This document shows, piece after piece, positions 26,101-30,146 of a stretch of 64,000 bases of DNA; the first letter of the stretch is position 1, and each line of letters starts with the position of its first letter. A program made the position numbers and the translations under genes. The notes below the pieces were generated by a model. That model was not told where the DNA came from and did no database searches. It saw only the letters and a list, made by a program, of their open reading frames with translations. The DNA comes from Archivesica marissinica (lineage: Eukaryota > Mollusca > Bivalvia > Venerida > Vesicomyidae): the NCBI GenBank assembly GCA_014843695.1, contig CM026400.1, positions 14,704,323 through 14,768,322 of the forward strand, read 5' to 3'.

Positions 26101-27048
26101 GAGCAGCCAATCATAGGCTCGGACCCGAGACGTTTCGCACACATACAGTCAAACCTGTCTTAAGCAGCCAGTCAAGGGAATCACTGAAAGTGGCTGCTTA
26201 GCACAGGTGGCTGCTTAATAGAGGTCAACTGTATAGTAAACTAGCTTATTGGGAATCTGGAAACTGGCTGCTTAATACAGGTTGGTTGCTTAATAGAGGT
26301 GACCACTCACACAGGTTTGACTGTAATCATAAATATGTCACTAGTCACTGGACGGAGCAAATTGGGGCCCGTAAAAAATCAGCCTAGGCATCGACCCGAG
26401 GTAACTTGCTAGGCTGATATGAAACTATGAAATAACGTCTAAATATCACTCTGGTACATAATATATACTAGAGGACATAGAAAACGCACACTTCGGATAA
26501 GTATGTTTTTACATGAAAAACAATAACTACATAAATACACAGTTTTAAACATTTTGAAATATTTTTAGTTGTTCAGTTTGTGTTTTGTAATAAAGATGTG
26601 ATATATCTTTGGTGGAATCCTTCGTATTTCGTTTTCATGTAATAATTTTTTTTTATAATACAATAATAATCATATAATGTATGTGTGCGTTTCCTTTGTC
26701 CTCTAGTATACCCCTTTAGAATATTCGAATGCCATTTTAATATTCTGTCCAATTCTTATTTGTAACACAATTTTAATCATGATTAGCAAATACCTCTTGA
26801 CTTTTAATATTGTTAATATATTTGTATTCATGTAAATATAGTGTTGTTATGTTGATGTTAATATTGTATTTTTTCTCTTATAATTCAAAATTAATGGCAT
26901 TGTACTTTCATTTGTATTAATAATACAAATTTATAATTTACTATGCGATACAGTTATGAGTGTGCAGTTATGAGTGTACTTATGAGTGTACAGTTATGAG
27001 ACGGAAATATAGTTTAAACTATTTTATGGATTTTTTTTCAGGCTGATT
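927..27048 (+). CDS. Gene A: IgGFc-binding domain plus two Ly6/uPAR-type domains (partial at 5' end)
   Basis: Gene-level entry for a multi-exon gene read from seven confident exons plus a terminal one: 927-2118, 3182-3265, 6360-6448, [missing middle exon], 16671-16752, 19997-20097, 23687-23758, 25920-26061, about 27043-27048. Phases agree at every junction that can be checked. The product has a large IgGFc-binding (FCGBP N-terminal type) domain, a 28-residue linker and two Ly6-type cysteine domains. It is probably secreted or on the cell surface, but the signal peptide would lie upstream of the window. FCGBP-type domains occur in mucus proteins, and Ly6 domains are extracellular disulphide modules. 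The function here is unknown. Oddities are a one-base frameshift near 2050 and the absence of the first Ly6 domain's middle exon, which may lie in the sequence gap. I infer a single gene from phase and order; two adjacent genes are not excluded. Confidence 0.7.
2228..2470 (+). mobile_element. SINE-2 copy, full length, sense
   Basis: tRNA-derived SINE. The head starts GTCGTGATAGCGCAGTGGAT (A-box region) and has a B-box GGAGTTCGAGCCCC. An anticodon-like stem-loop with loop TTCAAGT follows the A-box. The body carries the conserved block around GGCGATGGATTCCATCAGG, and the 3' tail is GAGTGATTAATATAAGTTGT then TCGAGCTAAA, shared with SINE-3. Confidence 0.85.
2529..2585 (+). mobile_element. Partial copy of the AGCCTGG-terminated MITE
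   Basis: Matches the first 60 bases of the element at 2994-3151 (AGCCTGGGTTCCAGTCTGTC and on to TTCTGGCAAA), then diverges. Probably a truncated copy. Confidence 0.55.
2674..2922 (+). mobile_element. SINE-1 copy with internal head deletion, sense
   Basis: Starts CAGACGGATATGTAG, then jumps straight to the B-box GTTCGATCTCCCGTCTGAC, so most of the tRNA-like head, anticodon arm included, is deleted. Core and AAATAAACGTAAA tail are complete. Confidence 0.8.
2994..3151. mobile_element. Small MITE-like element with AGCCTGG termini
   Basis: A second copy lies in the opposite orientation at 46171-46327. Both share about 155 bp, including TTCTGGCAAAATGATATGA and ATATCGACGCCTGTTCCCAG. The ends are inverted repeats of TAGCCTGGG with TTCCAG. 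No coding capacity. This copy ends about 30 bp upstream of a gene A acceptor. Confidence 0.65.
3182..3265 (+). CDS. Gene A exon: 28-residue linker
   Basis: 84-nt exon between acceptor TTTGTACTTTCAG and donor ACAG/GTACAC, with phase 1 on both sides, matching the preceding and following exons. It encodes a Thr/Asn-rich stretch that begins with CFQGNDTNS and ends GTHIDYKPT. No domain is recognised. A degenerate related copy lies at about 4095-4158, where two positions corresponding to Y and H here are cysteines, so this may be the remnant of a small cysteine module. Confidence 0.65.
3312..3505. mobile_element. MITE with TACAGTCTACATC termini, copy 1
   Basis: About 195 bp with terminal inverted repeats TACAGTCTACATCTG and TAGACTGTA and a TA at each end. 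The interior is rich in the motif TTATGTCGAATTATCCGG. Related copies are at 9454-9646 (inverted) and 45473-45672. The CAG-ended termini and TA target suggest a pogo/Tigger-type non-autonomous element (inference). Confidence 0.75.
3714..3919 (-). mobile_element. SINE-1 copy, headless, antisense
   Basis: Antisense tail and core of SINE-1, from GTTTTACGTTTATTTATCGTC to AGATTGTTAAC. The tRNA-like head is missing at the junction with the next element. Confidence 0.8.
3920..4065. mobile_element. MITE-like repeat with CTGATCAG / AACATAGATC motifs
   Basis: Contains inverted motifs such as CTGATCAGGATCTATGTTGT and GCCTGATCAGACG, plus the tail AACGAGTTAAA. Relatives sit at about 10870-11005, 31995-32226 and 63020-63130. 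No coding capacity. Confidence 0.5.
4095..4158 (+). pseudogene. Degenerate second copy of the gene A linker exon
   Basis: About 50 bases align with the 3' part of the exon at 3182-3265 at roughly 70-75 percent identity by eye, including TAGGGACA and TTGATTACAAACC. In the matching frame it reads VCTGQWVGTCFDYKPS against TYPGQGLGTHIDYKPT. There is no convincing acceptor, and the donor position reads CCAG/TA rather than GT. I treat it as a dead duplicated exon. Confidence 0.45.
4296..4609 (-). mobile_element. SINE-1 full copy with 12-bp target-site duplication
   Basis: Reference copy for SINE-1. The 290-bp element (4308-4597, antisense) is flanked by perfect direct repeats TCACGCGAAAAA at 4296-4307 and 4598-4609. 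In sense, the head reads CAGACGGATCTGTAGTCCAG with B-box GGTTCGATCCCC. The anticodon-like loop CTGGTAA would place GGT, a Thr anticodon. The core has GGGACGTTAAACCGAGATC and the tail is GATAAATAAACGTAAAACACA. It inserted into the end of the MITE at 4598-4825. Direct repeats of this kind indicate LINE-type reverse transcription. Confidence 0.9.
4598..4825. mobile_element. MITE with CACGCGAAAAAGAAAGTG termini, copy 1
   Basis: About 228 bp with terminal inverted repeats: CACGCGAAAAAGAAAGTGTG at the left and TTTCTTTTTCGTGTGAG at the right, followed inward by CTCTAACCAAGTGCAC on one side and its counterpart on the other. The second copy is at 7205-7465. Its left end is the target of the SINE-1 insertion. 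Confidence 0.75.
4895..5108 (+). mobile_element. SINE-2 copy with small head deletion, sense
   Basis: Starts GTCGTGATAGCGCAATTGAT and continues through the TTCGCTTCAGGTGCGAA stem-loop, but lacks the B-box upstream half. Body and shared 3' tail are complete. Confidence 0.8.
5223..5455. mobile_element. MITE with CTAGAGGACATAG termini, copy 1 (left end eroded)
   Basis: Right terminus ACTTATCCGAAGTGTGCG followed by TTTTCTATGTCCTCTAGTAT, and the same interior as the copies at 16765-17832 and 26466-26709 (ATATCACATCTTTATTACAA, then ATTGTTTTTCATGTAA). The left terminus survives only as AAACGCACACATACATTATA. Confidence 0.75.
5456..5950. other. Intronic AT-rich sequence, nothing recognised
   Basis: No splice-bounded coding frame and no repeat shared with the rest of the window could be seen. 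The minus-strand open frame at 5725-5946 has no family resemblance. Confidence 0.4.
5953..6326. repeat. Three GTT-rich microsatellite tracts
   Basis: Runs of GTTGTTGTT with interruptions at about 5953-6034, 6155-6215 and 6304-6326. The last lies 34 bp upstream of the acceptor of the first Ly6 exon, so it forms part of the region where the branch point would be expected. Confidence 0.85.
6360..6448 (+). CDS. Gene A exon: first part of Ly6 domain 1
   Basis: 89-nt exon between acceptor ATATATTGCAG and donor GATGAG/GTACCG, entering in phase 1 and leaving in phase 0. It encodes CFNCEDMTHLKYCDRVATCS, the amino-terminal half of a Ly6/uPAR-type domain (C-x2-C, then C, then C). It matches the first exon of the second Ly6 domain (19997-20097) in length, phases and cysteine spacing. 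Confidence 0.8.
6537..6742 (-). mobile_element. SINE-2 copy, antisense
   Basis: Antisense SINE-2 starting with the tail ATTTTAGCTCGATTGCG and running to TATCACGACTT. The anticodon arm region is shortened. Confidence 0.8.
6757..6932 (+). mobile_element. SINE-2 copy with head deletion, sense
   Basis: Head GTTGGTTAGCGCAGTGGATG joins directly to the body at TTGTCCTTAGACAAGGCATT, so the B-box is lost. The body and 3' tail follow. Confidence 0.7.
7018..7118 (-). mobile_element. Two tandem SINE-2 tail fragments, antisense
   Basis: Two successive copies of the antisense SINE-2 tail (TTAGAGCTCGATTGCG and TTAGAGCTCTATTGCG), the second continuing to CTCTCGAGACCTCATT. Fragmentary. Confidence 0.6.
7205..7465. 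mobile_element. MITE with AAAAAGAAAGTGTGCAC termini, copy 2
   Basis: About 260 bp, with left end GGAAAAAGAAAGTGTGCACT and right end CAAGTGCACACCTTCTTTTT. The interior matches the copy at 4598-4825 in part in inverted order. Confidence 0.75.
7469..7552 (+). pseudogene. Possible remnant of the middle exon of Ly6 domain 1
   Basis: The frame containing 7496 reads CLAEKERRMRQLMIYIIRC. Its cysteines are 18 residues apart, as in the known middle exon at 23687-23758, and E-K at +3/+4, Y-I at +14/+15 and the final C coincide. There is no good acceptor upstream and no consensus donor after it, so it cannot be called an exon. A chance match is quite possible. It lies where the missing exon should be, between the first and third exons of Ly6 domain 1. 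Confidence 0.2.
7603..7766 (-). mobile_element. SINE-1 3' portion, antisense
   Basis: Antisense tail and half of the core of SINE-1, ending at the GTGCACGGTGTACACC block. Confidence 0.8.
7840..8056 (-). CDS. Candidate exon of an unknown gene on the minus strand
   Basis: On the minus strand, acceptor CATATTATTCCAG is followed by 217 nt without a stop, then AG/GTAACA. The translation is Lys/Thr/Asp-rich with three cysteines, for example VPKQRLKIPSFYGCIKQ and TRSVPQTTCTTTAAE, and looks more protein-like than the plus-strand frame over the same bases. It enters in phase 1 and would leave in phase 2. If not spliced it ends at a stop at 7836-7838. No partner exon was found and no family is recognised, so it may be a captured gene fragment or a chance open frame. 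Confidence 0.3.
8122..8412 (-). mobile_element. SINE-1 full copy, antisense
   Basis: Complete from GTGTGTTTTATGTTTATTTA to the head end GATCCGTCTG, with the B-box GGGGGATCGAACC read antisense. Confidence 0.85.
8564..8803 (-). mobile_element. SINE-1 copy, head truncated, antisense
   Basis: Antisense tail and core, ending just after the B-box region GGGGGATCGAACCAGC. Most of the tRNA-like head is missing. Confidence 0.8.
9034..9315 (+). mobile_element. SINE-3 copy with internal duplication, sense
   Basis: tRNA-like head CCGATTAGCGCAGTGGTTAG, anticodon-like loop TTCTCAC (CTC, Glu-like, by inference) and B-box GAGTTCGATCC. The body carries GTCGCCAGATCGGACATGTG. A segment of about 53 bp ending in TTTCATCTGCGC is duplicated in tandem. 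The 3' end resembles the SINE-2 tail. Confidence 0.85.
9454..9646. mobile_element. MITE with TACAGTCTA termini, copy 2
   Basis: Inverted relative to the copy at 3312-3505. Ends TACAGTCTATATG and GGATGTAGACTGTA, with TTCGACATAACCGA motifs inside. Confidence 0.75.
9783..10239. mobile_element. Small element carrying an internal 34-bp tandem array
   Basis: Short inverted ends: ACTTAAAGCACTC at the left and CAGTGCTTTAAGTAC at the right. The interior has TCCAATATTAATAATAATGG, which also occurs in the related locus at 46415-46580 with only one copy of the repeat unit. The tandem array at 9902-10235 therefore grew inside the element. Confidence 0.6.
9902..10235. repeat. 34-bp tandem array rich in TGACGTCA palindromes
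   Basis: About ten units of GCAAGTACAAAGGTATGACG type. Several contain the perfect palindrome TGACGTCA, identical to the cAMP-response-element core bound by CREB/ATF factors. Other units carry TGACATCA. Subtypes alternate (GTGTGACGTCACGACATC, GTATGACGTCAGGACACC, GTATGACATCACGACACA), giving a higher-order repeat of about 100 bp. Open frames on both strands are by-products of the repeat. Confidence 0.85.
10505..10796 (+). mobile_element. SINE-1 full copy with target-site duplication, sense
   Basis: Complete, from CAGACGGATATGTAGTCCAG to AAATAAATGTAAAACACACA. Direct repeats TGAAACATGTTT at 10489-10500 and 10797-10808 flank it. Confidence 0.85.
10870..11005. mobile_element. MITE-like repeat with GATCAG / AACATAGATC motifs
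   Basis: Contains GTGCCGTCTGATCAGACTC and the inverted counterpart CAACATAGATCCTGATCAG. Same family as 3920-4065. Confidence 0.5.
11144..16556. repeat. 21-bp satellite array interrupted by a sequence gap
   Basis: Over 200 assembled units of CCTACCATATATCCCTATATA (21 bp). A 20-bp form (CCTACATATGTCCCTATATA) lacks one C, and 21-bp units with ATATGTCCC are also present. As 21 is a multiple of three, it yields long frames of repeating YPYIPTI or SLYTYHI that are not genes. The 1000 N at 11331-12330 lie inside, so the true length is unknown. Units near 13261-13500 and 14080-14280 carry clustered indels. Confidence 0.95.
11331..12330. other. Assembly gap of exactly 1000 N
   Basis: A conventional placeholder length, so the real size is not known. 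It falls in the intron that should contain the missing middle exon of Ly6 domain 1. Confidence 0.99.
16671..16752 (+). CDS. Gene A exon: last part of Ly6 domain 1
   Basis: 82-nt exon between acceptor TTTTCTGTTAACAG and donor GATGACG/GTATAT, entering in phase 0 and leaving in phase 1. It encodes RCHAHGSRGCIECCNSSYCN and then TYGCGDD. The C-x2-CC-x4-CN ending is the classic C-terminal signature of Ly6/uPAR domains, matching CSHCCSTDFCN in the second domain. The ATG-initiated frame over the same bases is a shadow. Confidence 0.8.
16765..17660. repeat. 36-bp tandem array of a MITE terminal repeat
   Basis: About 25 units of ACTAGAGGACATAGAAAACG followed by CACACCTACATTATAT. Each unit equals the outer terminus of the MITE family at 5223 and 26466. 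A cassette of about 290 bp containing a GGTCATAGAAAAACG unit occurs at about 17110 and again at about 17380. Confidence 0.9.
16765..17832. mobile_element. MITE with CTAGAGGACATAG termini, copy 2, carrying an expanded terminus
   Basis: The right end (GTGTGCGTTTTCTATGTCCT, then CCAGTATAC) and the body (ATCACATCTTTAGTACAAAA) match the intact copy at 26466-26709. Between the left terminus and the body lie about 25 copies of the terminal repeat itself (16765-17660). The element starts only about 12 bp after a gene A splice donor. Confidence 0.8.
17878..18050 (+). mobile_element. SINE-2 copy, 5' truncated, diverged, sense
   Basis: Begins inside the head (GTGTTCGCTTCAAATGTGAG), then B-box region GGAGTTTGCGCCCAGC and the body TGGCGATGGATTTCATTAGG. 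More diverged than other copies. Confidence 0.65.
18140..19835. repeat. 24-bp tandem array (CCCTGGTGAACCGGATGTCT type)
   Basis: About 70 units with variants AACCGGATG, AACTGGGTG, ATCTTGATG and GAGCTGGATG. The unit is eight codons long, so two plus-strand frames and one minus-strand frame stay open for up to 339 codons (for example VSFPGEPD repeats). It lies in the intron between 16752 and 19997. No splice signals or non-repeat flanks support coding. Around 18425-18630 units have many single-base losses. Confidence 0.9.
19997..20097 (+). CDS. Gene A exon: first part of Ly6 domain 2
   Basis: 101-nt exon between acceptor TTATTTTTAG and donor CACAGAG/GTATTA, entering in phase 1 and leaving in phase 0. 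It encodes LRGLENRGPYCFDCRHQGSK then DVCETVQLCSVTE. The cysteine order (C-x2-C, C, C) matches the exon at 6360-6448. Confidence 0.85.
20183..20326 (-). mobile_element. Old diverged SINE-1 copy, antisense
   Basis: Recognisable blocks TTTATCGTCGCC, AACGCCTCCAGAAG, TTGGAGGGCAGTGCA and GTTCTTTTACATGC, in antisense order. More diverged than the other copies. Confidence 0.6.
20335..23540. repeat. 57-bp tandem array with 320-bp higher-order duplication
   Basis: About 56 units of type GGCATGTGGCATGGCGGTCA, then GACTGTCCAGAGCGGGG and GGGAGAAATCGGTCA. The unit is 19 codons, so frames of up to 723 codons stay open on the plus strand and others on the minus. A 320-bp block starting GAGAAATCGATCAAGACATG at 20881 recurs at 21201, and later in part. 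Subtypes change along the array from TTTTGGGAG to GGTTGGGAG. It lies between the first and middle exons of Ly6 domain 2 and is not coding. Confidence 0.9.
23640..23671. repeat. CACT microsatellite before a gene A acceptor
   Basis: Short run CATTCACTCACTCACTCACT ending 15 bp upstream of the acceptor of exon 23687-23758. Confidence 0.7.
23687..23758 (+). CDS. Gene A exon: middle part of Ly6 domain 2
   Basis: 72-nt exon between acceptor TTTGTGTTTCAG and donor TCCCAG/GTAAGT, phase 0 on both sides. It encodes ACIIEKYKWGDDDSHYIMGC then TNSQ, the central strand pair of a Ly6 domain with two cysteines 18 residues apart. Its last 21 bases and its donor are the founder of the 43-bp array that follows directly. 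Confidence 0.85.
23741..25190 (+). repeat. 43-bp tandem array of exon end plus 5' splice site
   Basis: About 33 units. The first units repeat the real exon end and donor exactly (GGGGTGTACGAATTCCCAG then GTAAGTCATTGAAAGGTACC). Later ones are a derived type (GGGGTGCGAATGCGCCG then GTAAGTCATATATAGGTATT). Most units hold the perfect donor hexamer GTAAGT; about six have GTACGT. Some units are shortened to about 27 bp (GTAAGTCATGAGGGGTGCGA). A dispersed 75-bp element interrupts at 24203-24272. Confidence 0.9.
24203..24272. mobile_element. Short dispersed element (GATAGATTTCTTTATTTATAG) in the splice-site array
   Basis: A segment of about 70 bp with CTAATTAGTTTTGAACTAAT and ends GAGGGTGACC / GGGCCCTC. 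A near-identical copy lies at 37804-37876 in gene B. It interrupts one 43-bp unit. Confidence 0.65.
25264..25381. mobile_element. Palindromic foldback element, about 118 bp
   Basis: Left arm TTAATAGTTTCCATC to AACTACATTGGGCGTGGCTA pairs with right arm TAACCACGCCCAATGTAGTT to GATGGAAACTATTAA, with a loop of about 20 bases. No coding capacity. Confidence 0.75.
25496..25761 (+). mobile_element. SINE-1 copy, sense
   Basis: Nearly complete. The head has small changes (GTCGAGTTGTAACACGCTGG), and about 30 bp near the 3' end, including GGCGTCGCTCATATGGG, are deleted. Confidence 0.8.
25920..26061 (+). CDS. Gene A exon: last part of Ly6 domain 2
   Basis: 142-nt exon between acceptor ATGAATCTCAG and donor ATCATTG/GTACGT, entering in phase 0 and leaving in phase 1. 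It encodes FCSDTKRSLAEISLARG and then NVPVCSHCCSTDFCNLNC. The CC-x4-CN signature closes the Ly6 fold. A second possible AG eight bases on (TTTTGCAG) would break the reading frame, so the upstream acceptor is chosen. Confidence 0.85.
26144..26325. mobile_element. MITE with TACAGTCAAACCTGT termini
   Basis: About 182 bp with inverted ends ACAGTCAAACCTGTCTTAAG and ACACAGGTTTGACTGTA and a TA at each side. GGCTGCTTAATA-type motifs repeat inside. Typical of Tigger-like non-autonomous elements (inference). Confidence 0.8.
26466..26709. mobile_element. MITE with CTAGAGGACATAG termini, copy 3 (intact)
   Basis: About 244 bp. Left end TATACTAGAGGACATAGAAA then ACGCACACTTCGG; right end GTGTGCGTTTCCTTTGTCCT then CTAGTATA, an inverted repeat of about 28 bp. 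This is the single-terminus reference for the expanded copy at 16765-17832. Confidence 0.85.
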
Positions 27049-27100
27049 CAAGAGCGAAGAATTCGAAACTAAACTGAATAAATTTTAATTAAACATGAAG
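27043..27100 (+). CDS. Gene A terminal exon with immediate stop and poly(A) signal
   Basis: A strong acceptor GGATTTTTTTTCAG is followed by GCTGATTC. Joined in phase 1 to the exon ending at 26061, this gives one glycine codon and a TGA stop. AATAAA occurs at 27077-27082, a suitable distance away. The protein would end in NPSTIIG. It is inferred from phase and signals only. Confidence 0.5.
27077..27082 (+). terminator. Poly(A) signal AATAAA of gene A
   Basis: Canonical AATAAA about 30 bp after the predicted stop codon, followed by an AT-rich stretch. Cleavage would be expected near 27095-27110. Confidence 0.5.
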
Positions 27101-27282
27101 TACCTATATACTGTTCGTTCATTTCTATGATCATTAACGCTATGTTATTTTCTCTAAAGGCCAAAACATATAAATAAATACTTCTTAGTCATATCTTGAT
27201 AGGTGTTTAAGGCTCAATATTTTCGGTTAAATTATAGTTTAGTAAATGTTACGTTGATTACACATCACAACTATATTTATGA

Positions 27283-27600
27283 CAAGTGAAACACCACCTT
27301 TAAAGAAACACGAATTTCACAATACAGCAAAAATATACATCTGAGAAGTGAAACACCACCTTTAAGGAACATGGATTTCGGCACAACACAGCAAAATTAT
27401 ACGAAAGAGAAGTGAAACACCACCTTTAAAGAAACACGAATTTCACAATACAGCAAAAATATACATCTGAGAAGTGAAACACCACCTTTAAGGAACATGG
27501 ATTTCGGCACAACACAGCAAAATTATACGAAAGAGAAGTGAAACACCACCTTTAAAGAAACACGAATTTCATAATACAGCACTATTATTATACCTATGAG
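27283..27600. repeat. 64-bp tandem repeat, about five copies
   Basis: Units GAAGTGAAACACCACCTTTA then AAGAAACACGAATTTCACAA alternate with a variant carrying AAGGAACATGGATTTCGGCA, giving a dimer of about 128 bp repeated twice. Intergenic, between gene A and gene B. Confidence 0.85.
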
Positions 27601-27837
27601 AAACTAAACTACTCCTTTAAAGGAACACATCTATACTTTTCATCCGTCTAATATCATATTTGGTTTAAAGTCACATAGGTCAACCGCTAGGCTAATTGGC
27701 GACTTTCCAGCTATTATTGGTAAATGAAGAGCCCGGATGTCCATCATGGAAGTATTTCACATCGACGGCATACGGGTAGAACCACAATCCATTCCTCAAG
27801 CCCACTTGGTGGCATCTCACTTGAAAGAAGTCGAAAG

Positions 27838-27975
27838 TGGAAGTCGTGATAGCGCCGTGGATGTGCGTTCGCTTCAGGTGCGAACAGGTCGGAGTTCGAG
27901 CCCTCGAGGGTCTCGAGAGTGATTAATATAAGTTGAAAGAACTTGTTTCGCAATCGAGCTAAAACAAATTTGTAT
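27838..27975 (+). mobile_element. SINE-2 copy with large internal deletion, sense
   Basis: Head GGAAGTCGTGATAGCGCCGT and B-box GGAGTTCGAGCCC join directly to the 3' segment GGGTCTCGAGAGTGATTAAT. The central body is missing. Confidence 0.75.
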
Positions 27976-28015
27976 TACCTAAAGAAGTCAAAACACCAGG
28001 TACATTTTGACTTTC

Positions 28016-28808
28016 AGCGGGAATATCCATATAGTGCAGTCAGATGTATAGGTGCATATCCATATAGTGCAGTCAGGTGTATAGGTGCATATCCATATAG
28101 TGCAGTCAGATGTAGAGGTGCATATCCATATAGTGCAGTCAGTTTTATAGGTGCATATCCATATAGTGCAGTCAGTTTTATAGGTGCATATCCATATAGT
28201 GCAGTCAGATGTATAGGTGCATATCCATATAGTGCAGTCAGATGTAGAGGTGCATATCCATATAGTGCAGTCAGATGTATAGGTGCATATCCATATAGTA
28301 CAGACAGATTTATAGCTGAATATCCATATAGTGCAGACAGATGTATAGGTGCATATCCATATAGTGCAGACAGATGTATAGCTGCATATCCATATAGTAC
28401 AGACATATTTAAAGGGGAAATATCCATATAGTGCAGTCAGATTTATAGGTGCATATCCATATAGTGCAGTCAGTTTTATAGGTGCATATCCATATAGTGC
28501 AGTCAGATGTAGAGGTGCATATCCATATAGTGCAGTCAGATTTATAGGTGCATATCCATATAGTGCAGTCAGTTTTATAGGTGCATATCCATATAGTGCA
28601 GTCAGATTTATAGGTGCATATCCATATAGTGCAGACAGATTTATAGGTGCATATCCATATAGTGCAGACAGATGTATAGGTGTATATCCATATAGTGCAG
28701 ACAGATGTATAGGTTCATATCCATATAGTGCAGACAGATGTATAGCTGCATATCCATATAGTACAGACAGATTTATTTGTGCATATCCATATAGTGCAGT
28801 CAGATTTA
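28016..28808. repeat. 33-bp tandem array, about 24 copies
   Basis: Units GCATATCCATATAGTGCAGT then CAGATGTATAGGT, with variants CAGTTTTATAG and CAGACAGATGT. Eleven codons per unit, so frames stay open on both strands. Located in the space between genes A and B, about 1.1 kb before the gene B start. Confidence 0.9.
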
Positions 28809-29309
28809 TAGATATATTCTAACTTTGTCATAGACTGCTGTACGTAACCATGGTTATTTACTGTAGCTCTTAAATGCCGTAAAACACAATTGTAATTCTG
28901 GTTGGCTCTCACTTGGAACTTCCAGCTTACGGGACCGTACTGTATACATACCCAACTCACATACTGGCTCAATGCAGTTCATACTCCGATGGATTCTCGT
29001 AACACTCGCTTATATTTACATTAATTATTAAAAGAATATCATAGAAACGGCAGCTGCCCAACACTGCGAATGCGCATGTCCATAGCATCGAGCGCGCATG
29101 TCAGCGAGGAAATTCACACGAAAATAGATATACACATGGAATATACGTTCAGGGAAGGAAATGCAATAGTGATGTAAATATTGCGAAATATCACTTAGAG
29201 TATATACAATAACGTCCTCACATGGGGGGAAATGCGTAACCCAGATGAGAATAACGAGCTAACCGGGTTTCCTACATATCAGCTCACATAGTGGGTTACA
29301 CTAACGGAA

Positions 29310-29602
29310 ATATCGGATCTGTAGTCCAGTGGTAACACGCTGGACTGGTAATCCAGGGTTCGCAGGTTCGATCCCCCGTCTGACCTTAATAAAATTAACA
29401 ATCTTTCAGATGGGACTTTAAACCGAGGTCTCGTGTCGGTGCTGTACATCGTGTACGTAAGGGAACCAGAGGAGACTCTGGAGTGGGTCTCTGTCTGTAT
29501 CATTGCACTATCCTCCAAAAATCTAAAATGACTAATCTCTTCATGAGGCGTCGCTCATATGGGCAACCGGTAGCGACGATAAATAAACGTAAAACACACA
29601 CA
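29310..29602 (+). mobile_element. SINE-1 full copy, sense
   Basis: Complete head (CGGATCTGTAGTCCAGTGGT), B-box GGTTCGATCCCCCG, core and AAATAAACGTAAAACACAC tail, about 300 bp upstream of the gene B start codon. Confidence 0.85.
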
Positions 29603-29903
29603 TAGTCGATAAACACAATGAATGCAATGAGTAGACAGTATTATGCTGATTCGCCGTAAAATAGAACACCACAAACAACACATCCGCGTAATTTATCACG
29701 TAAAGAAAACGATATGTTATCTATAAGGAAGTTACCTGTTGAAATGAGTAGAAAGACTGATACCACATAATCACTAAGCTAACATGAGACAAATGCGCAT
29801 TGGGTAAATGTAATCCAACGCCGCTTGAAACACTGATAATGTAATAGATAGGTAACTGTAAAAGAGCAAGCCCAACTGATATCATAGCATAACCCTGTTA
29901 ACC

Positions 29904-30146
29904 ATGGACGTCAGAGGGTCCATCCTGTGCTTGACGTGCGCTGTGGCGTTTTGCGCGGCTGCTGATTTGACGCGCCAGACAAACTCATACGGTCCAGACG
30001 TCGTAGAAGCGGTCGTCAACATTATTAGAGAATCGTGTTTGTTTGCTGACGACCGGCGGTTTCTCCGACGGCTTGCTTACGTGGAATCTCATGATGGGAC
30101 GGCACCAAATACATTCCGGCGAGGCTATCACGGGGGCATCTGGCAG
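29904..30146 (+). CDS. Gene B exon 1: signal peptide and start of lysozyme-like domain
   Basis: ATG in good context (AACCATGG). Residues 1-20 form a signal peptide with hydrophobic core ILCLTCAVAFCAAA. The exon then carries VEAVVNIIRESCLFADD and LAYVESHDGT, ending GYHGGIWQ. A-x2-ES followed by G-G-I-W-Q resembles the catalytic-Glu and GLMQ motifs of lytic transglycosylases and goose-type lysozymes, so the Glu of VES is the candidate catalytic residue (inference). The donor is CAG/GTTTGA, weaker than the others, and the exon leaves in phase 0. Confidence 0.85.

Noticed and set aside
29600..29903. TATA-box promoter for gene B
   Set aside because: No convincing TATA or initiator combination at a sensible distance was seen. 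The promoter cannot be placed from sequence alone.
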